Assembly: GCA_963669155.1 (NCBI GenBank)
Contig: OZ022584.1
Coordinates: 19,402,114-19,466,113 of the forward strand
Direction of reading: 5' to 3'
DNA length: 64,000 nucleotides
Origin: Arbacia lixula
Taxonomy: Eukaryota; Echinodermata; Echinoidea; Arbacioida; Arbaciidae
In this document: positions 47,501 to 58,429 of the stretch, one piece after another
Layout of the letters: each line of letters begins with the position of its first letter
Position numbering within the stretch: position 1 is the stretch's first letter
Position numbers and translations under genes: made by a program
The notes under the pieces: generated by a model
Seen by the model: only the letters and a program-made list of their open reading frames with translations
Databases searched by the model: none
Told to the model about the DNA's origin: nothing

Positions 47501-47680
47501 GTTGTGTAGATGATTTACTTTCATCTTTCCTGTATATGGTGGACAAGCAGCATAATAAACAGTAAACTTCTTTATGAGAGTCAACATTTTGACTGAATAT
47601 TGCAGACTTCTCTCTCTTTCTTTCCTGTTTTGGAGTATACTTTAAGTGAACAAATTGTTGTCTCAAGGGCAGAGACAACA
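44590..47680. other. Gene-free AT-rich region
   Basis: G-rich tandem words gtggggatgtggggtggg at 44790-44840, a C-run/A-run at 46723-46757 and a GAGA-rich patch at 47135-47175. I found no exon here. It may be intron if the G-gamma gene has a distant first exon. Confidence 0.35.
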
Positions 47681-47771
47681 GTGGACATATTCATGAAACC
47701 TTTCTAGGTTAGTTGCTAAAATGCATTTTAGTAACTAACTAGGCTAGTAAGGTTTCATGAATATGGGCCCA
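47681..47771. mobile_element. Palindromic element (GGGCCATATTCATGAA family), copy 3
   Basis: About 91 bp. gtggacatattcatgaaacc mirrors ggtttcatgaatatgggccc; the inner arms ctaggttagttgctaaaatg and cattttagtaactaactagg meet directly. This is the cleanest copy. Confidence 0.8.
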
Positions 47772-47924
47772 CATCTTTTACAAAAACTACTAATATTTCT
47801 GATTTATATCTGTCATCCTCTTAGTGCTTAAAAACTAAGTATTAACTATGGTATGATATGCTATAAATGTATATTATTGTTTTTATCATAATTTACACAA
47901 AAACGACCAACAATGCGACCTAAA

Positions 47925-48735
47925 TGTGCAGAGATTTGACTGGATATTCTACTAATGTATTGACATAAATATATGAGATTTAACTGAATATTAAGACTGC
48001 TAATGTATTGACTTACATGTAAATGCACAGAGATTTGACTGAATATCAAGACTGACGCCACCAGTATCAATTCAATGACCTACATGTACAGAGATTTCAC
48101 TGAACATTCAGACTGCTAATGTATTGACCTTAATGTACAGAGATTTGCCTTAATATTAAGACTACCAATGTATTGCCCTACATTTTGTAAATGTGCACAT
48201 GACTGATGTATTGACCTTAATATGCAGAGATTTGACTGAATATTAACTGCCGGCATCGGTATCTATGTAATGACCTAAATGTGAAGAGATTTGACTCAAT
48301 GTTAAGACTACGAACGTATTGCCCTAAATGTACAGAGATTTGACTGAATGTTATTTACCGGTAAGACTACCGGCATCAATGTAATGACCTAAATGTGCAG
48401 AGATTTGACTGAATATTAACTGCTGGCATCGGTATCTATGTAAATGTGAAGAGATTTGACTAAATGTTAAGACTACTAACGTATTGCCCTAAATGTACAG
48501 AGATTTGACTGAATGTTATTTAAGACTACCGGCATCAATGTAATGACCTAAATGTGCCTAGATTTGACTAAAATGTTAAGGCTACTAACGTATTGCCCTA
48601 AATGTACAGAGATTTGACTGAATGTTATGTAAGACTACCGGCACCAATGTAATGACCTAAATGTGCCGAGATTTGACTAAACTGTTAAGGCTACTAATGT
48701 ATTGCCCTAAATGTGCAGAGATTTGACTGAACATT
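47925..48735. repeat. Minisatellite of about 50-65 bp units before the G-gamma exon
   Basis: Around fifteen units share CCTAAATGTGCAGAGATTTGACTGAA followed by variable ttaagactac..gtattg words. Unit length varies and some units are truncated. The array ends within about 30 bp of the splice acceptor of the G-gamma coding exon. Confidence 0.88.
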
Positions 48736-48749
48736 GTCCTTCTCTCTCC

Positions 48750-48763
48750 CCCCTTCTGTGCAG
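48750..48763 (+). promoter_or_regulatory. Splice acceptor of the G-gamma coding exon
   Basis: A pyrimidine tract of about 20 bases leads into TGTGCAG, leaving only GCAGGGCAGG as 5' UTR before the ATG. The preceding DNA is minisatellite, so the branch point may lie inside a repeat unit. Confidence 0.6.
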
Positions 48764-48773
48764 GCAGGGCAGG

Positions 48774-48974
48774 ATGTCGTCTCACCAGAACATGCGCAAG
48801 GTGGTTGAGCAGCTGAAGATGGAGGCTGACGTCAAGCCCATGCTGGTGTCCCAGGCAGCTCAGAGCCTCATGGATTACTGCGAGAAACACCAGTCCAGTG
48901 ACATGCTGCTAACGGGCCTCTCACCCACCGGGGAGAACCCGTACAAGGAGAAAGCAAAGTGTTTGCTGTTTTAA
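48774..48974 (+). CDS. G protein gamma subunit, complete coding region in one exon
   Basis: G-gamma binds G-beta and is anchored at the plasma membrane by a C-terminal prenyl group. The frame encodes 66 residues; the family is usually about 65-75. Visible family features are the N-terminal helix MRKVVEQLKMEADVK, the SQAAQSLMDYCEKH helix, the LLTGLSPTGENPYKEK segment that packs on G-beta (compare the ENPF motif), and the CaaX box CLLF just before TAA. Phe at the last position suits geranylgeranylation, possibly also farnesylation. A splice acceptor (ctctccccccttctgtgcag) ends at 48763, ten bases before the ATG, so an upstream non-coding exon is expected but was not located. The coding region has no intron. 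The family is certain; the paralogue is not. Confidence 0.93.
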   Translation: MSSHQNMRKVVEQLKMEADVKPMLVSQAAQSLMDYCEKHQSSDMLLTGLSPTGENPYKEKAKCLLF

Positions 48975-49970
48975 TCACCCCCCCCCCCCCTCGTTTACCA
49001 CCAAACAATGGTAGTCCCATGTGTGTTAACCCTTTCAGTCCCACCTGGAGCAGACCATGTGTAGTTTTCATGGCTTGGTACTGAGGTGGTTTGGTACAAC
49101 ATAGATGATTGCCTATGGGATTGAGGGGGTTAACAGCACCAACGACAACAGCAACAGCACAACCAGAGGTTTTTTTTTTTATTACATAAGCATGCCCACA
49201 AACGAGAACCCTTTAACTGGAGACGGCATGCTGTTTTAAGCCTCTCATTTATACCAATAAATGTGATAGTCCCATGTCTATCACAACACAGATTATTTCT
49301 GAGTTGGTTAGACTGAGGGGGGTTAACAACAGCAACAACAACAACATCAACGCCTCTCTATCTGTCTTGTCCGTTGGGGCGGCAGACTACTGCTGCAATG
49401 TGCCTACACTATAATAGGCTTAGGATCACGTTATTGGAGGAGGCATGTTTTTTTTTTATCAATTACCACCCCACCCCCCCCCCCTCGCCCTTCCCCCCTT
49501 TTCAGAAAAAGTTGGAAAAGAGAAAAATGAAGAAAAAAAAAGTTAAACAATATTTTATAGGCACCTTGCAAAATGTATACGTATCATTACACTTTCATGA
49601 ACAGCAAGATTGGAGTGTTTTTATTACATAAACATGTGTTACTCTGCGTGTTAAGTAATTAAGAGAGAGAGAGAGATAATGGTTTGTTGTTTTTACAGGA
49701 ATGTGTCATGCAGCCGATAATTGGTGCTCTTTGTTTTTTGTGAGGTGCCTTAAAAAAAAAATCCCACCAAATTTGTTGATATTGGAGTTTTAGGTGTCAT
49801 GCAATGTTTGCTGGGCTTTAAAATCAATGTGATAGAAGTGACCGTAGATAAGACCCGAACTAATTGTATAGGCCCCGGACCAAAGGAATTAGTGTTTCCT
49901 TAACGATTCCTCTAAGAGGTGGTCCAGTAATATGGTATTTTATGTGTCGCTTGCATCATTTTATATCTAA
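48975..49970 (+). other. Probable G-gamma 3' UTR and flank
   Basis: Non-coding sequence after the stop, with C runs at 48979-48991 and 49472-49487. An AATAAA occurs near 49256 (ccaataaatgtg). The end of the transcript is not established. Confidence 0.35.
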
Positions 49971-49971
49971 G

Positions 49972-50200
49972 TACACCACAACTCAAAGGAATTGGCATAG
50001 GGAAAAGGAAAGGGAAGAAATTGAAGGACCTGCAGTTTTAAACCGTAGTATATTGTGTCCAGTTTAGCATGAAACACGATGCTTTAGCCTAAAAAGCATC
50101 ATGTTTCGTGCTGAACTGGACAAAATATACCACGGTTTAAAACTGCGGGTCCTTCCCTTTCTTCCCTTTCCCTATGCCAATTCCTTTGAGCTGTTGTGTA
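49972..50200. mobile_element. Near-perfect palindromic MITE (AGCTCAAAGGAATTGGCATAGGG), copy 2
   Basis: Left end tacaccacaactcaaaggaa, right end cctttgagctgttgtgta, centre cacgatgctttagcctaaaaagcatc. Closely matches the copy at 34222-34458 but with different flanks. Confidence 0.85.
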
Positions 50201-52040
50201 TGTTAAATGACAGTCCTTGCTCCACTTGAAACTAGGTTGTATGTATGTCAGCACTGCCCCCCCCCACCCCCCCCCCCCACCCCTCTTCCATTGAAGAAAT
50301 CGTGTTAATTTTAAAAGTTACTCACGCAAATACTAAAACTTTCAAAGTTTTTTTTTTGTAGTCTGTGATCTCATCTCTTGCTGAATTGATCCAGATCCAT
50401 CTTGAAATCAGACTGATTTGCTGTTTTTATCGCTGAATTATCTGAATTAAAAATACATTCTGTAATAGTGAAAGTGCTATGGGTATAACCATCTCTATGC
50501 TACAGGGTAAAGTACTAGATTGAAATATGACTTCATGCGTTTGAAATTACGATTGACTTTCTCAGTGAAATGTCAATCAAACATGAGTCCAAGCGAAACA
50601 AAATGATGAACTATCCTTTGCTCAGAGCTTCAACCTTCATTTTCCTGTAGCCCCACTTATGTTTGTTTTTGAGGGTGTGACACCCCTTTACTTTTCTTGA
50701 CTGTATGTAGTATTTATTTTCTCATTTTCTCTGTGTATACAATGTGTGTATAGCCTTCTTAGCCGTTATCAATAGTTAAAGAGTAAGTATAGATTTAATG
50801 AAGTGCATTAAGGGAATTCATAAAGGTATTATAAGCATATTTTGGTCAGTCAGTGTTTTCTTTATGATGAAATCTTACATCAAATATGGAAAAAATGTAC
50901 CAAACTCGAGTCAAAAAGTGTAGATACTCTCAAATGTGTACATGTACATACATGTTTGTTGGGCATATGCAGAAGTTATGTGCAACAATGACCACATATA
51001 GCATGTGCATATACATATATGTGTATCATACAACCATAAATTGAGCTAGAAAATTGTGTACCGGTATATGTGGATAAGTTGATATTCTCAATTCCAGTTT
51101 CAAACATGTCTGCAGGTGTGAAAGGAAAATTTGAACATAACATTTTACATGTATGGTATTAGAGATACTGTATACTGTATTATGTTTTTGGTCAATTTTC
51201 CCAGCTGTGCTGTAGGAAGATTTTGCTTCAGCTGTGCTTATCCCATTGTGTTGCACAGTAGCCAGTCCAGCCTGTCAACACAGTGAAACAGAAACACAGT
51301 TCCGCTACACAGTGCATGAAATTGAACATTTTATTCCAACATCCTAAGTAGTTTGGGGGAAAAAGCTTCTGTGTGCCAGATAGAATTTATGTCTGTGAAT
51401 CCTTATAGAAACTAAGACATAACATTGAGAGCCTTTCTACTGTATGTGTATTTGAGCAATACCTAGATTGCAGTATTTGATCCATCCCTGTTAAAACAAA
51501 CAAAAACCCCAATACATGTTGTAGAGAAATCAGCAATCATAAGAAATTAAAAACAACCCTGTGTGTGATAGTAATTGTGTATGCTATGTAGTAGATGTAC
51601 CATCTTTGTTTTCAAGGCATTTGAATAAATACTCTACACAGTGCCTCTTCTGAATGTATGTGTGTATGTATATTTGAAATACATGTTCACATGTAGCCCA
51701 CGATAGTTTAATCTTGGGCATATTACTGGAATGTACAATATAGTGTGATGATGTGATTCAGTCCTTAACTTGTAAAAAGAGCAGCACTCTGGCTTGTATT
51801 GTGAAGTCAAGTTATAATAACACTGTAAACACTCACATTTATGCTCTTTATCTTGTCAAAATAAGGCTTCATCGCACGATTATTCTTTGTACCACATTTT
51901 AAAGTCAAGCATTGCAATGTAAACTCTCAATGTTAAAGCTTGTATTTCAGTGCAACAATTTTCTACTCCAACCTTATACTGTACACGTGGCATTTACTTC
52001 TTGCAAGATCGGGAGAGATTTCAGGTAGATGTACATGTAG
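50201..52040. other. Gene-free AT-rich region
   Basis: C-runs at 50256-50282, otherwise sequence with no coding region or repeat I can name. Confidence 0.4.
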
Positions 52041-52497
52041 TTGAAGGGAATATACTGTACTGAGAAGGTAAAAAGCCTTCAAATGGGTGATCGTGAGCAA
52101 TCTTCTTACCAATGGTCTTAGATTCATATATTGGCCATTTTAGAAATTCGCTGAAATTTATTTGCCCTCAATTGATTCACATTTGGAGTAATTAGTGATT
52201 AAATCATTAATTGTTCGAAGTGATTTTGGCACTGAAAACTCATAAAAACATTTTAAATAAACATTAAAAAAAATCATTGAGTCGGCGTCCGGTCAACAGA
52301 GACGGCCAAAAATCAATGGCCGTATAATCGAGGTCGAACTGTAATTACTCTAAATGTGGATCATTTGAGGGTTGAATAACTTTCAGCAAGTTTCTAAAAT
52401 GGCCAATACATAATTTAAGACCATTGGTAAGAAGATTGCTCATGATCACCCTTTTGAAGGTTTTTTTGTCTTCCCTGTACAGTATATTCTCTTTAAA
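52041..52497. mobile_element. Palindromic MITE (TTAAAGGGAA.ACTGTACTGGGAAG), copy 2 with altered centre
   Basis: Outer arms match 24318-24697 (gaagggaatatactgtactg; cttccctgtacagtatattctctttaa; ggtgatcgtgagcaatcttctt). The centre, about 52219-52340, is not that of copy 1 and holds a CpG-containing segment (gagtcggcgtccggtcaac, atcgaggtcgaactgta). Confidence 0.75.
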
Positions 52498-52591
52498 GGT
52501 ACAGGGTAGAAGTGGTAGTGGTTTCAATTTGAATCATGAGATTTTGTTTAATTTCAATAATTGTGTCATTTTCAGAGGATTCCTTTCTAGG

Positions 52592-52714
52592 TTTTCAATT
52601 ATTGTAACTTACCATCAATGGTAACTACCATGGCAACAGCCAGTGAGGTCTCATTATTGCACCTGTTGCCATGGTAGCTAGCTACCATTGATGACAAGTT
52701 GCAATAATTGAAAA
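52592..52714. mobile_element. Short foldback element (TCAATGGTAACTACCAT family), copy 3
   Basis: tttcaattattgtaacttaccatcaatggtaact reads back as taccattgatgacaagttgcaataattgaaa, and ggtaactaccatggcaac pairs with gttgccatggtagctagc. It is 123 bp and the best preserved of the three. Confidence 0.7.
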
Positions 52715-55612
52715 GCTATATGCAGCATTGCCCTGGAATACTGAAATCAAATGAGACTGCTCATGGTAGAACACACTGTTAGTTTGGAGTTGCAACTATG
52801 TAGTCTATATCACTACCTCCCCATACCTTGCCTCTAACTTGGACTGAAAATTTACCTCTGAATACTAGTCTTCTTGAGTTGCAACCAAGTTTCACACACA
52901 TGCTCACCACTGTAGAGAAATTCTGGTCTTTTATGCTTTTGCTCTATACAGATTGTGTACCTGCTATGATATCTTTCTTGTACATGTATGAACTGATACA
53001 GTGTATCTATTTGTACACACAGATATGTATTGTTGTTCATCCTGCTCTTTGATAGAAGTTGATTGAAGTTGTCTGAGTGGTTTTGAACTACAAAAACGTT
53101 GGGTTTAAGATGATTTTATATAATGGGAACGTTTTGAGTGATTTGTACCATAATTATGGCGATAATTTTGAAATTCTTAACTTTCATCAATTATACTTCA
53201 GTCTTCATACCATGTACTCTTTTTTTCTAATTATTATAAAATTGTGTTTTTTTTGTGGATTTGGAAAGGAAAGTGGAACAAATTTGTCTACATTTTCAAG
53301 AATTCTGACCTACAACAGGGCTTTGATTACCTTTATGTGCACTCGGATCAATGTGAAAAGAATCATGAAATGGGAAGGTGATTGTTTCTGGAATATTTAA
53401 TCCTCTTCATTTTTATAGAGAAGAAATAGAAGAGTTGACCTGAAAGGTCCTCTATGAGAATGATGGTTATTAATAACATGTAGAACTGGGCCTGGAATAA
53501 TAATGTGGTAATTTTCTTTTCAGTGATGTAAATCTAAGCCTTGAAGAAAGTACTTTCTTCTAAACTGTTTATTCACTATTCAACTTGTGTTCATTTTATC
53601 ACTTAAGTAAATAAACAAATCAATGAAGTGAATCATGTGATGCATTTTCTTTCAAGATCCTTGTATGTGTTGATCATTTATTATAAATTTGATGATATCG
53701 ATCATATTGAGTATTGATTCCCAAGTATCGTGTCAGCATGATTGATCATAAATCAAGGGGTAGGCTTGTGGATGGTGTCGCTGTCCAGCTTGTAGTAGAT
53801 ACATGGTTCAAGTCCTCTCAAGTTTTTCCCACTCTCTGCTTATTTTGCTCATAGATTGATCAGTAAATCCTATTTCTATGGAGAGTAACATCAAATCAAG
53901 GATTGTATCAATTTTTATCATATTTATCCATTTATTTTGGCGATGCTATTTTTTATGCAAGCAAATCTACATTTTTAAGAAACTTCAAGGAAGGCACATT
54001 GCCTACTATTATCCTTCTTGTGAATTTCACCTGTGATTGTTTTTAATACTATTTTGCATTATTTTGTTAAGTTATGCAAATTGGCTTCCAGATATGATAA
54101 AATGTCTAAATACTGACTTGTAAATAAATCAAAGGTTAGATTTAGGATACGCATACGTATATGTATGTCAAAGCTCAATACGAAAACAAAACTCACATGA
54201 AGCCTTGTACAAGTGTTTACCACTATGATACAAATTTTAGTACAATCATTCGCTGTACAGAATTTCCATACAATATTGCTCTTAAATATCTTGCTTTATT
54301 TCACTACAAAAAGAGAAATGTGAAAGAAGCAAATTAATCAAAAAATACTATTCAATAATATCAAATACGCCTGTACCTAGCATATTTGCTGTATTTGCAT
54401 TTACAGTTAACAATTACTTTTAAAACAACAAAGCAATGACGAGTTACCACATATTTATTTGTACATGTTGCTTGTAAATGCACACTGTGGTATGAATATT
54501 GGATACTATTGTATATCATATTTGTTGTATTTGGTTAATTACTGCGACTAATTTGGCACCGAAAACATAAATGTGTGTACACTTGCTGTATTTACTTGGT
54601 CATGTTCTCAACATTTGTAGCATGTTTATATATAACATGGACCTCTATTTATGTTTGGTGGTGTAGATGTGATGTTCTTCCTGCGCATTTACGAGCTACC
54701 TGTCGCCATGGTTACGTGATGGTGATTAAGTGCTCCAATGCAGGTGCATTAATGATTCATCCACACCAATCAATCTCATCCTTGCATCCACTCATAATGT
54801 AACATACATTGATTGTAAATGCAATTTTAATGCATTAGCATGATATGCACTGCCTGTTTAATGTCCCTTTTTTGTGTGTGTTTGAGTCCACACACTCTAA
54901 CCCCACTCTCTTGTACAGTGTAAGCACTCACTTGTAATAAAACATTGACTTCATGTTACTCTTACCTGTCACGTAGTAATATTTTTTCTTCCAGTGTCTA
55001 CCCATTTGTTCTCAGATATATAGAATGTGTTACATACTGCACCCAATATATGTATGCTGTGCACAGATCTATGCCTCTAATCTGAAAAGGGTTCAAATGT
55101 ACTTAATATTCCCGCAGTTTATGGTGTTCTGAAATGCCACAAACTATGAAGTTTGTTCGCAAATCAAATTGAGATAACACTGTGAAGCAGACAAGCGATG
55201 AAAAATTATTGCCTAAGGATTATGTTTCTCAATGTGCAAAGGAGTTAAAGCATAAAAGAAATCAGAAGTGATAATTATGGTAATGCTAGAATGCATACAT
55301 TATTCATACCGCAATGCAGGCTAGGATGTGTTGTGGTTGTAACGTCTACCATCATATCAGGATATGTAAAAGGATGCTTGTTCCTGGTTGTGTGTTGGTG
55401 TGTGGTGGATGATGTAATGTACTCATTGATATGTTAACCGTATCACAAATATGTGGTTAATAGGGGCTTTAACCAAGGATGGATGTAGCGAAGCTGTAAC
55501 TTTTGATACGACTTTTTAAAACTTATGAAAGATGCATCATATGAAGGCCCATACATTTTTGCATGAGATAAACCCATTTTGATTGTTCGGTGGTACTGTA
55601 TATTTCACCTTA
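52715..55612. other. Gene-free AT-rich region
   Basis: No exon supported. At 53757-53830 a weakly tRNA-like tract ends in GGTTCAAGTCCTCT (B-box-like) and may be a SINE head relic. Confidence 0.35.
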
Positions 55613-56272
55613 AAGGTCCCCTGACATCAAAATATATGTTGACTTCTGCTGGTGTATAATGGTATGTATATTACAAAATCACTTACTGTGTAATGAAAAT
55701 ACATGTATATTTCATATATTTTTAAATAATTTTTCTACATTTTTCCTCAGTACCGCTAAGCCCCCCAAAATTTCCTCCAGCTCAAGATTCCCACTGTGAC
55801 ATCATCAAATGTAGAAATTAGCAGTACAATAGAGAAAATTTATGCACATACCTAGCTATTGCAATGAATACCTCCACCTGCTCACAAGCATGACAAGAGC
55901 ATCACATGTCCTCACACAATACCATCTAACAACCTTTCATATGGGAATAATTGTTTTCTATGTCACAAATTTGCAAGGAAGAAGCAACATGTGATGCTAT
56001 TATAAGCAATTGCAGGTATTCATTGCAATGAATAGCTATGTGCATAACTTTGTCTATTGTTCAGTTTATTTCTACATTTGATGATGTCACCATGGGAATC
56101 TTGACCTGGAGGAAATTTTTGGAGGCGGGGCTTAGCAGTACTGAGGAAAAATGTAAAAAAATTATTTTAAAATATATGAAATATATTTTCATTCCACACT
56201 AAGTGATTTTGTAATATACATACTATTATAAACCAGCAGAAGTCAGCATATATTTTGATGTCAGTGGACCTG
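55613..56272. mobile_element. Long foldback element (GGTCCCCTGACATCAAAATATATG)
   Basis: The left end aggtcccctgacatcaaaat and the following about 250 bp are mirrored by the right side ending attttgatgtcagtggacct. Paired inner words include tttcctcagtaccgctaagcc with cttagcagtactgaggaaa and atgacatcatcaaatgtaga with tctacatttgatgatgtcac. 660 bp, single copy in the window, no coding capacity. Confidence 0.8.
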
Positions 56273-57437
56273 TAGTGATATTTCAATTTGGCACAGTTTG
56301 TGTCCAATACAGGTTATTGTATATAAGTTCCGTTTAATGATATAAATCTGATTTGCAAAACATTGTGTTGCCAATTGAAAGCCAAATACAGATAATTGTG
56401 CTCTATGAAGGCGTTGGTGATCCAACAAGTCAAATTCTGTTAAATTTCGCATAAATTATGATGACTTATCTGTGATGGATAATTAGAATAGCCTTGAAAA
56501 GTCTCGTTCATCTTTGCCTGCATTCTGAAGAGAGGTTTAACGCAAACTGCGTCCTAAACCAGAACTAGCTTTATGGGACACCAAATGAATCTACAACAGT
56601 GGGTGATTTTGATTATTCGCTGTAATCATGTGGACAAACACAATATATGCCATAGTGATTCCAGGAACAAAAATCAATGACATTCAATAAATAATGTGGT
56701 ATTTTATTGGGCATCCCTATAAAGTTAGTCCGGGTTTAGTACACGTATGAAAGTATCATACACCCAACGTGAATACGGGCCTTACGGCCTAGTAAGTCTG
56801 CTTTTACACAATTTAGTGGATTCATTAATACAGAGCGCCATCTATAGATTGCAGTGAACAGGCCAATTTCCAACTTCGAGGTCAACATCACAGCCTAGCA
56901 CTAGTGTACAGATCAGTGCTTCGCACCAAAAATGAGCTACCGACATTGCACACGGATAATAAAAATGGCGGACCCAGTTGTCGTACTGCCCGTCTTTCAG
57001 CGAATGCAAGTCGAGGAACTAAAACAGTATTCAACTGATTGCAGCATCTATTGTTAACTCTAATGAAATGTACAGGTAGAGTAGGTAAACACACGGCAAT
57101 ATATTTTGATGTCAACCATTTCCCATGAGGCATTGTGGTTTTCGGCCTGTCTGCTGAAACCGATAGGTGGTGCACAGTTTTGTGTATCCCCCAAATTTGT
57201 TGCGCAGGTGTGCATTGATGGGTGAACAACTTGTAAAATGAGAACGCTATATAAACACACAATTGTGTTCTTCTGGCAGTTACTTTATTCCGAATACCAA
57301 CATATGCAGCAATACAAGTATATTACCACCATGGGACACCGTGCCAACCATATGTTTTACAATGATAGAATCTCAAAAATATTGAACAACATAAACATGA
57401 AATTACTAAAATCACCAAATAGTAATTACTGCCCACT
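56273..57437. other. Gene-free region
   Basis: No supported exon or named repeat. TTTATT words near 56702 and 57282 could be polyadenylation hexamers for a minus-strand transcript, but nothing ties them to a gene. Confidence 0.3.
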
Positions 57438-57557
57438 AGGGGCCATATTCATGAAAGCTTACTAAATGCAGCCTGAAGTCAGTTAAAAAAAAATGAATAT
57501 AGCAGAATGCATTTTACTAGCTAACTAGGCTTAGTAAGATTTCATGAATATGCCATG
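57438..57557. mobile_element. Palindromic element (GGGCCATATTCATGAA family), copy 4
   Basis: ggggccatattcatgaaagc pairs with aagatttcatgaatatgcc; the centre carries extra A-rich sequence compared with copy 3. Confidence 0.7.
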
Positions 57558-57825
57558 GGCGCAGGACTCTTACCAGTTCTGATTTTGCGTTCCGGTAAAG
57601 CAAATGTGCAAACTTTGTAGGCATAGATAAATACATGTACCAGGTGCAAACTTTGTTGGTAGCATACATTGTGCATATCGTTTTCCGTGCCAATGAGCGA
57701 CTTTTTCCGTATGCAAAACCAGCCCTGACGAGAGTCCTGCTGCCTACATAGAGGTATCAAACGATTTATAAAATGAGGTACAGGGACGGGGCGAGTGTGA
57801 GAGGTTCTGAGGAAGGGAGGGAGGT

Positions 57826-58429
57826 AGGGGTGGTATTACAGAAGTTATCCTAAGTTTTCTCCTAAGTTTTCTCCTTAGTCCACCAGTTAGGAGGTGCCTA
57901 AGAGAGCAAGAAATTGGTATTACAGAACATCCTCTTAGGACTCTCTTAATGCAAATTAGGGAGGGTTTGACCCCACCCAGTGCGCATTTATTAGCCAATG
58001 GAGGAAAGTGTTTCATTTATGAACAGCCAATCACAATCACAGCATCTCATCGGGCCCTCCCCCTAGGATTGATCCTAACTTTGTGGTCGCGCAACTATGT
58101 GCGCGCACATCAATCATGTACGCGCGCTTGCGCAAATAAATGCTGCTCTTTGTTATTGCGTGTGTTATGAATGGCTAAGACAGGGGGAGGCTCTCCTAAG
58201 TTTTCTCCTAAGTTCTCTCCTAAGTTTTCTCCTAAATCCTCTCTAACGCACATTCTGGAATACCAATCCTCCTAACTTTATGATTTGCATAAATTTGCAT
58301 AAAGATAGGAGAAAACTTAGGAGAAATTTTAGGAGCGGAGTTAGGAGATCGTTATGGAATACCACTTAGGAGAATCCTAGACTTAGGATAAGATTTCTCC
58401 TAAGTTATCGTTCTGTAATACCACCCCAG
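57826..58429. mobile_element. Foldback element with AGGGGTGGTATTACAGAA ends
   Basis: Left aggggtggtattacagaagt, right cgttctgtaataccacccc. Arms consist of reiterated TTTTCTCCTAAG on one side and CTTAGGAGAAA on the other, with CpG-rich DNA at about 58030-58140 (gcgcgcacat, acgcgcgcttgcgc). It has the same build as 31788-32409. Confidence 0.75.

Noticed and set aside
53757-53830. tRNA-like sequence with a B-box-like GGTTCAAGTCC
   Set aside because: No cloverleaf can be formed by eye, so it is not called as a tRNA gene; it may be a SINE relic.
56888-57262. 124-codon minus-strand frame
   Set aside because: No recognisable motif; composition is like the flanking non-coding DNA.
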